Shown here one piece after another: positions 1 to 11,526 of a DNA stretch of 64,000 nucleotides. The stretch is from contig NW_019091729.1 in the NCBI RefSeq assembly GCF_001949145.1, positions 34,015 to 98,014 on the forward strand. The letters run 5' to 3'. The notes under the pieces are model-generated. The model saw only the letters and a list, made by a program, of their open reading frames with translations, was not told the origin of the DNA and did not search any database. Position numbers and translations under genes: made by a program. How positions within the stretch are numbered: the first letter of the stretch is position 1; the number at the start of each line of letters is the position of its first letter. The stretch comes from Acanthaster planci. Its lineage: Eukaryota > Echinodermata > Asteroidea > Valvatida > Acanthasteridae.

Positions 1-1
1 G

Positions 2-3000
2 GCGGAGCCGATCTTTGGTGAGGAAGAGTCTGCATGGGGTGATGACCCTGAATATTACAATGACATCAGCAAGTTTACTAACCTCCCCCCACAGGAACCA
101 TTTCCTCCTCCGCCCCCTCCTGGCCATTACATGAAATGCCAAAACGTGCCAGTAAGTAGTCTTGTTTGTGGACACTGAATCTTTTGGGAATGCCTCTCAA
201 AACACAGAACACTTCGGATATTCCACTGAGAATATGGTCATTCCAACTGCTTGAAAGTTGGAGAATGATAAACGTTTACATGGGAGAGTTAGGCAGTACA
301 CTTGTGTACTTACTGAGTTTGCTCTTCATCTGATTTACTCTCCATTCCTGTGTTCAAGTAATACTGATTTTCTTTTTCTATTTTCGAGTGTAAGCATTTA
401 TATTTCTAAAAAACCAAAAAAAATTTATGGAAATGACACAGAATTGCATCACAGTGAGTAGTTGAAAGGTTATTCAGCCTGTCATGTCAATTGCATGTAG
501 TGTTGACTTATTATGCTAATCACAGGACATAAAAGAATGAACCTAACAGAGAACATACATGTATGTAGTATTGTCAAATATTCCAAGAGAAACTTACAGC
601 ATGTGGTGACCTTGTTATGTCCTCAGGATAATCACCCCTACCAACCTCTGGGTGCAGCCAAGCCCTCAGCTCCCCCAGTTTACGACAATCGCGAGGGTGG
701 GTTTGAAGGTAGGGAACAGTACAACAACGAGCGACAACCAGCCGTGGGTAAGCTGCTGGATATTGATGATACACCACAAGCACCAGTACTGGATAATCCT
801 CTCAGTAATCAAGGTATGTAGAACCAGATTCTACTGATGGCCAATAAAAAGAGGATCTCATGACCTTAGCGTATTCACTCGTGTGAATCCAGAAGGCAAT
901 TGTACTAATCACACAACCCTTCTCTGAAGGAATTCCTCACAGTATGCACAGGGTTTTGTGTTGACTTACTGGTAGTCTTTGCCGTTTGTAAGGTAGGCAA
1001 CTGGAATGAAGGTAGAAAGCTCCAAAGAAATAGCATCATAGACCAGCTGGCATCATTCGTAACCCAAATCCTTCATGTGCAACAATCTTAAGATTTATCT
1101 TTCTTTCCCTACTTTAAAAGATACCTTTCTCTGGTGTTGATGTTAACCAAATACATGTAAAACAGTGTTTGGCCTTGAGGTTTGGCAAAGACAAGACATA
1201 AAGTAGCTGAAAACTTCATTAATTTTGACTTGAATCATTTCGAAGTAAGGTCAAGTAACCAAAATTGCAAAGTGTACCGTTTAGTTTTATGAAGATTTCA
1301 CTTCAATTTCATATCAGAACCTACATACAGTACAACAAGCAGTGGTTCACTCAGGTGCCTCCTTTGTTTGCTCTGTAGCTCACTTCATCTTTCAGTTGCT
1401 TTTCAAACCGAAAAAGTGTGAAATTTAAGATCTTAATATCTTTCAGTATGTAGTTGTGATAATGTGCATCTGTTTTATGTAACACATCTCTATTCAGCTT
1501 CTGATTTTGATAGATTAATAGCTTGCCTCCATCAACACAATCTTCTTTCTCTCTTCTTTCTCTCTTCATCCTACCACCAACCCTAATCACACCATTCCAC
1601 GCTGTAGTCCGCAGGGTTCACAGTCAAGACAACCACACAGGCCAAGCCAGCTCAGAAATCACAACTGTCCAATCAGTCTGTGATAAAAAGGCATCCCAAG
1701 TCAAGCACTTCAAGCGTTGTACCCCACTGTTCTATGACAACCCCCCTCAGAATCTGCCAAATAAGAAAGTTAATGAGATTACCAAGCTCAAGAGCAATAG
1801 CCCTGACTGGCGAGGAATCTTGGAAGCAGGCTACGACAACTTGAGAATTCCTTGGAACCGAAGCAGAAAGAGCAGCAAATCAAAACCCCACAAAGGTCAC
1901 TTGTCTCTCTCTCCAGCTTGGCTGCATTGAGGCTCATTTGCATATGCATGAGTTGCTGAATGTAATTTACCCAGCAGGATGTATCGTGTCATCTAATATT
2001 CATATGCATGATTTACTGTTAAATATGCAAGACATAAACATGCTACGTGCACCTCCATTCCCATATAGGAAATGATACAAACTTTACATTTTGACTGTGG
2101 ATTGGCCATGTCAATTTTTTTATTTGCATATGCATGATCTGCAAACTTTTTTCTGGACCCCCATAACAACACCTTTTCATCCCTTTCTTTCCTACGCAAA
2201 CTAACAAAGTTGCATTTTATTTGAATTGCAGGATTTTCAGACGAACAGTGAGTTTTGTATGCTTGTCTGTGCATGAAATGAAATTGTCAATTTTCCTGTT
2301 ATAACGTTGCAAACATATTAAACCTTTCATTCCAAAATTAAAGAAAGCCTGCTTAGTGTTTCACAGAAGTTAAGCCTATTTAGTAGTTATAACAAGTTAA
2401 TTGTGGGTAAATAACTGCATAAACCATCAAAGAATGCTGGTAAGGCATGTATTACTAGAATGCATGATTGCTAGTGACATTCTTTGAACATACATGTACC
2501 ACTGTGTCACAGAAAAAACAAGTCCTGTACTTCTTTTCCTGTGCTCAGATTTAAATACAACAGAATTGTACAATGTTTTTGTCAGAAATTTACAAATTTG
2601 AAAGGAGTTTTATAAGTACCGGTAGGAGAGTAAATCAAGAAAAGCTGCTCAAGTCATGTCTTAATTTTGGAATGGAATCCATCCAAAGGCCTACAATTTG
2701 GGTTGATAAGTTTTGAATTCTTAGTTCTAGGTTTGGTGTCATGACTAGGTATTCAACTTGACAGCATGCATTAGCAATGCTCATTTTTAATGTCTTGTAG
2801 GAAACAGCGTTTCAAATTCGTTATAAAAGTTTGACCATAAAAATGTGGTTTTCTTACAGGTGGCAACACCATTTATGATGAGCCAAGATTTGACACAGCT
2901 AACTATGATAATCCTAAGATGCCATTAGTACCATCTGACATGGACTCTCAAGACGGGGTATACAACATCCCTACTCCTAACCAGCCACTTGACCTTGGCA

Positions 3001-3910
3001 TTTCACACAATGGTCAGAATCAACCATCACCAGTTGTAGACGCCTTTGATATGGGTAAGAGGTTGAACAATGGACATGTATGCCATGACAGACAGTCTTG
3101 AATTAATAAGTATGCAATGGCTTATTGATTGCATTCTTGTTTTTTTCCTGATTTATTTCTAGAACCATTCAATCCTGCTGCGTCATTCCCCCGTGAACCA
3201 GTGTCAGTACCGCCCCCTCCACAATTCACTAACTCTGCCCAGCCTCCTGTTCCCCAACCAAGAAAATCCCCTCCTGTTCAGCAAGCCACACCCCCAGCAC
3301 AGTCCCTTGCAAAACCACGGATACCCCCTCCTCCAACTCACAAACCACCTCCCCCACCTACATCAGGAACCCCACCCCGAAGTGGTTCTCCCATAGTTGG
3401 GTTACCACAACGCAACAACCAGCCAGCTAATGTCACTCCCATACAGCCCAAGAAGTCCATTCTTGATGAAGAGTGGTTTCACGGTCCAATGACTCGTAAG
3501 ATTGGTGAAGCATTACTGGAAGAAGATGGTGATTTCTTAGTGCGAGAAAGTACAACCACTCCAGGACAGTATGTATTGAGTGGAATGCTGAGTGGTCAAC
3601 CGAAACATTTACTATTGGTGGATCCTCAAGGGAAGGTAAGTTAGCATCATTGAAGTTTGTTGAAGAACACAGCTTATCATGAGACAGTTCAAATCTCTTT
3701 ACATCAAGATAAGATGCATGTTACTAATAATGTGATATTTTGGTTTTGTCTTTGATGTAGGTCAGAACAAAAGACCGAGAGTTTGAGAGTGTAAGCCACT
3801 TAATCAATTATCATCGTAACAACAATCTCCCTATCATATCTGGTGGGAGCAATGTTTATTTACAACACCCAGTCCTGAATGCTACAGCTGCAGGCAAACA
3901 TTATAACTAA
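2..3910 (+). CDS. SHC: SHC-transforming adaptor protein, 3' part of gene (CH1 region and SH2 domain)
   Basis: This is a phosphotyrosine adaptor that couples activated receptors to GRB2/Ras in the cytoplasm. Exons read in frame: 2-151, 627-813, 1608-1895 (possible cassette), 2860-3054, 3163-3635 and 3761-3910 (TAA). The 5' exons with the PTB domain lie outside the window. The C-terminus is a clear SH2 domain: WFHG, then GDFLVREST with the phosphotyrosine-binding Arg, then QYVLSG, and a close match to vertebrate SHC up to the end. Upstream is a Pro-rich CH1 region with many tyrosines: EYYND (equivalent of SHC1 Y239/Y240), VYDN, QYNN, NYDNP and VYNIP. A DAFDM-EPF segment split over exons 2860-3054 and 3163-3635 matches the SHC1 FDMKPF adaptin-binding motif. 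The family assignment is firm. Which SHC paralogue it corresponds to cannot be said, since one invertebrate gene may equal all vertebrate SHC1-4. Confidence 0.95.
1608..1895 (+). CDS. SHC: Probable cassette exon of SHC encoding two extra YDN motifs
   Basis: The segment is open in one frame for 288 nt. It begins after a TAG acceptor (AG at 1606-1607) and ends before a GT (1896). Both edges are phase 1, matching the flanking SHC exons at 813 and 2860, so it can be included or skipped without a frame change. It encodes a basic, Ser/Asn-rich stretch with FYDNP and GYDNL, the same YxN type as the neighbouring CH1 exons. The donor (G|GTCACT) is weak and the polypyrimidine tract is modest, which fits alternative use. 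A second acceptor at 1613-1614 would put the exon in a frame with a stop. Support is from phase and motif content only. Confidence 0.65.
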
Positions 3911-6900
3911 CAAACCAATCCTATCTCCAGTGATGCATCTTAACAGATCTGACTTCAAAGTTCTACCAAAGAAAAAGTTACTCTGAACCCACGTGAACAC
4001 ACAGCTTAAGATAATGACTGGACATGTACATGTATGTAGATTTCTGTTAGTACAGGTTCAAAAAAGCACGACAAAGGTCACTGGAGGGTTGGCATTGTAT
4101 AATGGAAAATAATGAGCTCTTCCATCCTGTCTACCTACACATGCTGTACAGACTGAATTCAGTCAAAGCTCTTACATTTTGTATACCTACCCACTGAGTG
4201 TTTATTGTGCATAGTATTTGTAAGACCAAGCATACACAGAGTAAATAAGGAATGATTTGATGGGCAGAATGCTTTCAATTGTCTAGTGCTTCCTTATGAT
4301 GTTGAAAAAGTTTCCACAACGCACTGAGTTGACCTCTAAGGAACACAGTACAGTGGTAACTGTAGAAGAATAAAGCTGATTACATCTTGCTTTGTTTTGC
4401 TTTTGGGGGAATCCCCTGGACGATCAGGCTTTGATAATTAGTCCGTGCATAAAAATAAACCATAGTTTACCTTTTTGTAATAGAACTTACAATTACATGT
4501 ACATTGCTGTCAGTCTCCACAATTGAATGTTGATAGATTGTTTGCAAATTGTGCCTATTTTTGTAGCTTGTAAATTTTAATATTCATTTTATGGCTTCCA
4601 AAATCAGCCTCTAAAAAATGCTTTTCTTTCTTGGCTGTTTACATACTTATAGAAATAAAAATACATATTTCATCATAAAATTAACAGCTGATGGAAGAAT
4701 GTTGGATTTTGGCTAACTTCAAGTCACTATTTCTGGCTCTTTAGTACAAACAATTTCTTTGTTTATTTTTCCAAAAAAGAACATTATCATCTTGGAAACA
4801 TTGCAAGGCATCAGGTATTTATGAATTCTTTGACTTGGATTGCACAAAACAGAAGGCAAAGATAGGCATTTTGTTGTTCACAAGTTTTGGTGAAACAGAT
4901 GACAACAGAACACATTGATTGTTTCAAAGATGGAACATTTCATCTCTTCACAACAAAAATGGGAAAAGAAATCAAGAAATATTTGTCATTGCTGTGCTGA
5001 GGATTTCAATCACTTGGTTGTCTGCAGTAAGCCTCACTTGCAGGCATGCAACATTTCCTTGTATCGGTAAATGTTCAGTTTTAACTGAAAAACACTATGA
5101 TGTAACATTTTCATGAACGCCTGAAGCTAGGTGTATGGGATGTACGTTGTAGGGTTGAAATCAGTAACGTGCAGCAAGGGAGGGGAAACCCCCATCCCTA
5201 GACATCTCGACCCCCATTTATTCTCAGGAATTGAAAACAGCAACATATTAGAAATGTCAGATTCACCTTTCGAGGGAGGGTGAGGATTCTTTTAAAATGA
5301 AAAGATAATTGGACAATCATTAATTCAGCTAACTGTCAATCCCCCTGCTCCAAACGGATACACCATTGGTTCAGGTGCTATACAAACATGTCTGTAATTT
5401 TACCATATTGCCAGTAAACTCTGTGCTATGTACGTTTTGTTTCTTGTTTGGCTTCCTTGTGCGTTGGGAGATCAGATAAATGATATTTTCAACTTTGAAG
5501 TATGCTCAGTTGTTGTCAACAGTTGATTTGTATTGACACTGCCCGTCAGAGAAGTGTTTTATGGGAATGACTTACCAGGAAATTGTCTTTATTTCATGTT
5601 CATATGTGTATACATGCACATGTATATACTTGTCACTGAACCACTTTGGCTTTGATATATAACTTATTTGGTTAAAATAAAAGTGGCATACATTACGACA
5701 ATAAGGATACTGGATCAAAGAAGAGGGAAGAAGAAATGGTTTTGAAAATGATAATCTTGTGATAAGACACAGACTTTTAAGATTTAGCCACAGTCAGTGT
5801 TCTGTCCATGGTGATAAATCACTCTTGCAGGAACAAGTGTTATTGAAATAAACTTGTATGGACAAAGCTTGTGGTAAGCGGACACTGTTTCCTAAAACAA
5901 TATGAAATTATGAAATTTCAAAAAAGGTACTCTAATATACTACAATTTTGTGCTTTTTTATGAAAGCTTGAAATCAAGTCTTTAAAGTTGTGTTTGAAGA
6001 AGACAGTAGCAACAGTTCATTTTTTATAGGATTTCCTGCTCTCTTAGTCCATTGCAAGATAAAAGATCATACATGTACAAAAATTATAATTAAAGTATAT
6101 CTCTCTAGAAGAATGTTTGTATTTCATTGAAACTTTTAAATATGATCAATTGTAGTTTTGTACTTTTATTCTGAGAACTGTTCTCATTCGCTGCATATCA
6201 AGAAGGAATTTGTGGAGGAAAACGATGAGAAGCTATAAGGAGAATGTACATATTAATGCTGAGGACAGTTTGCTGTAAGAAGCTTAAAAGACTAGCTCTG
6301 AGGAAATTTTTCTGTAATCGGCCATTTACGCAGCAAAAGCATTTCAAAACATTTATTGCCTGCTGAACGATGGAGGGGTTTTAGCTGTGGCATTTCCCAA
6401 ATATTAATCACTGTTTATAAACTAGCAGCAACCATTCTGTTTGGAGGTTCAGTTTGTGTCACATTGTTCTGAGCATTGCCTAGAATTAAGAGGAAATGGA
6501 GTCTCTGTTGGTAGGAAAAAATAAATGAATTAGCAGCTTAGAATACAGCATCATATAAAAAATTTTGCAAAGATTTTATAAAAGACAATTCATACTTCGT
6601 AAGTTCTGCTTGAAGAAATCTATCCTTCTAACCACTATGCAAGCTCTATACCAATGTTGATAAGAGTGTAGAAATTGATGGCATATATATTTTACATATT
6701 CATATAGAGGTTTGGTGTAAAAAGGTCTAAAATGGTTGTAGATTACTTCTTGTGTTTGTGGTTTGTAATTATTTGGTTTTGTCCATAGTTTCTGTGGTAA
6801 ATCCATTCTCAGTCCTACGTCACTCCACATCTCATATTTTGATGTAATATTTTACAGTTTATGCAGTTATGTTTAAGAAATGCTTCTGTGTCCGGAAAAA

Positions 6901-9392
6901 GTAAACTTTGTTCTTTTTAATGTCCTTGTCAGCCCCCTTCATTGCAACTTGCCTTGTTCAGAATCACAATTGTTAAACATTCTCATTAAACCTGACAGTT
7001 TGTTGTAGAATTGATTTATTTTACTTGCCAAATAATTGGATTGTTAATCCTGTTTTCAGATATTCCAAAACTTTTCTTCTGAATTTAGTTTTGCATCACT
7101 TATCTATGTCTGTGTCTGTTTTCTTTTTTATCATAGTTTAATGGAAATGAGAGTTGAAGTGTAGTGTGCTCTTCAGCAAGGATACATGTAGTTCTTTTGT
7201 ATTGTTGAAAAATGCTTTCAATAAATTTGTAAATATTTCAGTATTAACATACTTCGGCCAGTTGTCACCATGGAAATGAATTTATCAAGTATAACTAAAA
7301 TAGAAGAGATGAAGACAAAAACTGTGTCATCCAACACAACACTGGAAGCAGATTTGCTGGAAATGATGGCACAAGTGACATACGACAGAATCACATACAT
7401 GATCACAAGTTAACTTTGGTGTGCATGTCAAGGTTAATTCAACACTGGTGCGTAATACAATAGAGCAAGGACCTATACGTGCCCCAGTCTTGTGTAAAAT
7501 AGCTGAAATAATGTGCTGCAACAATACAACAGAATGTAAAGAAGCAGGTAACGTGTATGTTGGACCTTTTTATAGCCAGGGGTGGGGGGATTCTACTCCC
7601 CTCCTAAATACGTAGCATGCATGTAAAGACACCAATTATCAGAACAGATGAACAGTTTCAATTTAATAGGACAGGATTTTGATGTTATGGTTATATAATG
7701 TTTGTGACCTCAAGCGTGTCAGCCAGCTTGCACCGAGTACAAAGTGGAAAAAGTCTGGATTTTTAGCTGACCAAAGTGCATGCTGCTCGAGAATGGCATG
7801 ATGCTCGTGTCAAAGTGATTGTAAGATGTTACTTGAAAAAGTCCTGAAAAATGAGTGCATGAAAAAATGCACTGCATCGAGATTGGAGAAAATGTTAAGG
7901 GGGGGCAGATTCTTCCCTCCCTGGCTCTTTTAGGGTTATACTTCGGGTGTCATAAGCTCAGCATGCCTAAAACAATCTGATTTATTTGACGGCCATAAAA
8001 ATTTTGAGAATAAGTTAAATCTTAACCAGCAATACAACTGGACCTAATGCAAGGCAAATATTTGCACGACTGCCCTGAATACCTAGTTCACTGTGCTACT
8101 GCATGGTTAATGTTGGATGCCATTAACAATATACCGTGAGGGGAAAGTCCAGAGTTTATTCTTAGCTTTCCAGGAAGTTACACTGTCTGGCTTAACCATG
8201 TGACAAAGATATTGCCAACAGTTATCAATGGTGTCAGGACATTTTATTGCCATTTTAAGGTTTCATGTTCCTTTTTGCTGTTGTGAGTAAATACAAATAC
8301 CAAGGCTAGATAACAGACAGTGCTTACTGCCCTGTTTATTATTTCTACTACATGTCCCTAGGTTTACATAGCAGAGTGGTTTGGCTGGGTGTGTTTGCTT
8401 CAACTGAAGCTGACAGAGTAGTGCATTTTTCCTTTGAAGACGATGTAGTGGGCAACAACACAGTGTAACTGTGACTTGTAAGTACCTTTTTTTCTCATTC
8501 TCTCTGAAAATTGGAGACAAGCGCAAGTAGAGATGTTGAGCTAGTCGTTTGCTTTGGAGTTTAGTAGAAACTGCCACTTTTCAATAAGGACCTGTGAATA
8601 TCCTGCCCCCACAACACCATGTGGCCCCTCCTACTTCCACTGAAGTACCATGCACATTTCAAATGAAACAAATCCACTACTATTGACCATGTATTGATTT
8701 GCGTTTCATTAGGCGTGCATGTATATGTATACACATTATTGACTGCAAACTGACTGTTTAACTCTGTACTTTTGCTCTATCCATTCACTGTGCGTTTCTC
8801 AAAGCCCATGTATTACAGTTGCTTTGTTTTTTAACCAACAGCAGACCATGACTTCTCAGGACATGTACCTAAATTGAATTAAATAGACCTCAGAAATAAT
8901 GTTGTTGCATTTTGTTCACATGCACTTTCTTATGGGAAGTTGGTGGTCATCCCGGCTTGGCTGTCACAGAAAAGTGCATGTGTAAATAAAGCACAATGGC
9001 ATGTCTTTAGGAGGTACATGTATATTGATATGGTTGGTTAGACCACAAATCATAGCCTAAAGGTCAAACTTCATGTGGTTTACAGTATGTTGTAACAAAT
9101 AAAAACCTTAGAAAAATGCACAGAGTGCATGTATAAAAAAACATGAATGATGACATTTGCAGGATGCTCATAGACCCAACAATGAAGGAAGAACAGTGTT
9201 TTCAAACGTCAAAGACCTTTGACTTGGTTGGACACACCATTCTTGTAGGCCCACACAAACAAATGACCATTAGCATTAGAGTCTGAGTATCCCTTTGAGA
9301 AGCAGGGATTCGTATGAAACCTGATGATAAAGTCCTGATGTCTGCTACAACAGCGCCTTCTCCAATAACCGTCCTATTATCTATCATTGGTT
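3911..9392. other. SHC 3'UTR and SHC/ZCCHC9 intergenic region
   Basis: No coding exon is supported here. A canonical AATAAA at 4369-4374, about 460 bp after the SHC stop, is a good candidate polyadenylation signal, and further AATAAA copies occur downstream (about 4655 and 5676). The rest is AT-rich and unstructured, with scattered TACATGTA palindromes. C-rich/G-rich patches near 5175-5215 and 7570-7605 look like debris of old repeats. Short open frames in this stretch have no recognisable domain or splice support. Confidence 0.6.
4369..4374 (+). terminator. Candidate polyadenylation signal of SHC
   Basis: The canonical hexamer AATAAA lies downstream of the SHC stop codon and is followed by a T/G-rich stretch about 10-25 bp later, the usual arrangement of a cleavage site. 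Later hexamers could give longer 3' ends. Confidence 0.5.
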
Positions 9393-11526
9393 TTAAAATT
9401 TGATGACTTTGGGAGTTTGTTTGGCTTCTTGTCTTTCAAACGCTTGTCTTGGTTTAATTTCATCGATCACAGCATCAGCACTCCAGCCCTGAGTACCTCT
9501 GAGGGTGGGTAATGTGGTGTTGGCTGTGTCTGAAGTGAGAATAAAAGCAGGAAAAGAACTAAATAATGAACTACACCAAAGTAAATTTATCTAATCAACA
9601 ATAGTTTTATTTGACATTGCCTGTAGCGAAACTGACTCAGTGCTTTGGAATCAAGGACAATGTCATCTAACCAACCAGTGAACCCAAACTGAGCAAAATG
9701 TTCAGGAATGTTTTAATTCTTTTTTCAAAAATAAATTCGACACACTTCCAGGCATTTGCAATGTTTCATTTGCTTAAGTAATAATAAGACTATAAACACG
9801 TAGAGAAAAATCTTTTCTAAAATATAATTTCATGCCTTTTTCCACTTTTGCGGCTGTATAAAAACATTTTCACTAACTAGTATTTTGCAGTTTTATAATC
9901 AGTCAGTTGAAGCAATCTGAATCTAGCTTTGATTGAATACAACATTTGTCTTACCTTTCTGTGCATCTACGCTATGAGGGCAGTGTTGTTTCCTATGTTC
10001 TACTGACCCACAATGCTTACAACCTCCTCCTAATGGGTAGAGACCACGTGGATTGTCTGGACAACTCCTGGACAAATGACCCATCTCTTGGCAGATAAAG
10101 CATTTGGCAAACGGAAACTCACCTGCAGAGAAGCAAAAATCACCATGGCTGTATCCTGGGCAACATGATTGAAGTTAANNNNNNNNNNNNNNNNNNNNNN
10201 NNNNNNNNNNNNNNNNNNNNNNNNNNNNNNNNNNNNNNNNNNNNNNNNNNNNNNNNNNNNNNNNNNNNNNNNNNNNNNNNNNNNNNNNNNNNNNNNNNNN
10301 NNNNNNNNNNNNNNNNNNNNNNNNNNNNNNNNNNNNNNNNNNNNNNNNNNNNNNNNNNNNNNNNNNNNAGTATTTTCCTCTCAGGAAGCAAGGAAAAGAA
10401 GTTTGACAATACTTGGCATGGAATAGAATTGGTCCGAAACTAATTTATGTACATGAGAAGTTTAACAGAAAAATGTTTTTGAAGTAATGGAGCCTATGTA
10501 CATATACATTCAACACATGGGCAATGTGTCAATTTTGTGGCGTTTCTGAAGAAAACTATTGCTCAGCTATACAGTTATCTGCTAAGCAAAGATCAGCCTG
10601 GAACTGGTCAATAGCAGTCATCATGATCATTATATCTTGGCTGGTAATTGCTTTAATTAAATCGTTTTTGTGCTAAATAGTTCATAGACTTGGCCCCTGA
10701 CATACCTTTGGTTGAATTAACCTTTGCTGTACATTTGTTGGCTTCATGCTCTGTGGATCCGCATCGGAAACAGATTCCTGTGCCTTGCTCTTGATCAAGC
10801 AGCATCTTGGGGCAATCAGTAATGCCATGGCCCGCCTCACGGCAATGATAACACACCTGTCAATCACAAATACCAGCAAGAGACAAGAAACAATTTGATC
10901 ACAGAGCATAAATATACAAAACTACACGTGCATTGTATTTACTAGGTTGAAAAGTGATAGTGGATTTTCCGTTTTGAGTTCATCTTGTGACTGTTCTAAA
11001 CTGAAGACCAACAATCATGAAAATGTTTGAATAAATCCTTATACATGCATTTGAGGAAATTTTTAATTCAGATCAAGGTAGTTACCATCTTGTTAGCTCT
11101 GCTCTTGATCCTTTTCAGACGCCGTTCTTCTTTCCTTTTCTCTTTCTTTCTGTCCGTTTCAAGTGACCTCTCAGCTTCTTTGGCAGACCTTTCCTCATTC
11201 CAAGAAACTAGTCTCTCAATCAAGCTTGAATGGAGACTAGGACTGTCTTCTTGTTTAAGCTCAGTATAGTTACTCCTCGGTGAAGCCTGTGAGGTCCTCT
11301 TGCATTCGTCCTTAGGGCTCCTCATGTGTCTGTGCTTCAGTTTTTTCTTCCCTCTCTTTGCACGTTTGACACAGATTTCATCTTTCTCTTTGGGCTTGTC
11401 ATATCTAGTGTCTTCAGTCTTCAGCTTTTGGTAATGATCAGCCCCTCGGTTTGTAAGGTCATTCCAGGATGAAGCTTCATAAGGCCTCTTCCTATTTCCT
11501 TTATTTCCTCGTGCATAACGAGTCAT
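9393..11526 (-). CDS. ZCCHC9: Zinc finger CCHC domain-containing protein 9
   Basis: This is a nuclear/nucleolar RNA-binding protein of the ZCCHC9 family. There are four coding exons on the minus strand: 11526-11086 (ATG at 11526), 10856-10706, 10122-9955 and 9529-9393 (TAA). All junctions are GT-AG and in phase, giving 298 aa (human about 271). The N-terminal 147 residues are highly basic (Lys/Arg-rich, nuclear localisation type). Four zinc knuckles of the form CX2CX4HX4C follow: CYHCREAGHGITDC and CFRCGSTEHEANKC in exon 2, CFICQEMGHLSRSC and CKHCGSVEHRKQHC in exon 3. The linker GEFPFAKCF and the segment SRSCPDNPRGLYP match the vertebrate protein nearly residue for residue, as does the end (TPKVIKF). 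The N run at 10179-10368 lies inside intron 2 and costs no coding sequence. Confidence 0.95.
10179..10368. other. Assembly gap in ZCCHC9 intron 2
   Basis: A run of 190 N. Exons on either side join in frame to a complete protein, so no exon is missing. Confidence 0.99.

Noticed and set aside
10653-10856. CCHC zinc knuckles as a retroviral or retrotransposon gag fragment
   Set aside because: The knuckles lie in a four-exon gene with full-length similarity to ZCCHC9 and no reverse transcriptase or integrase nearby.
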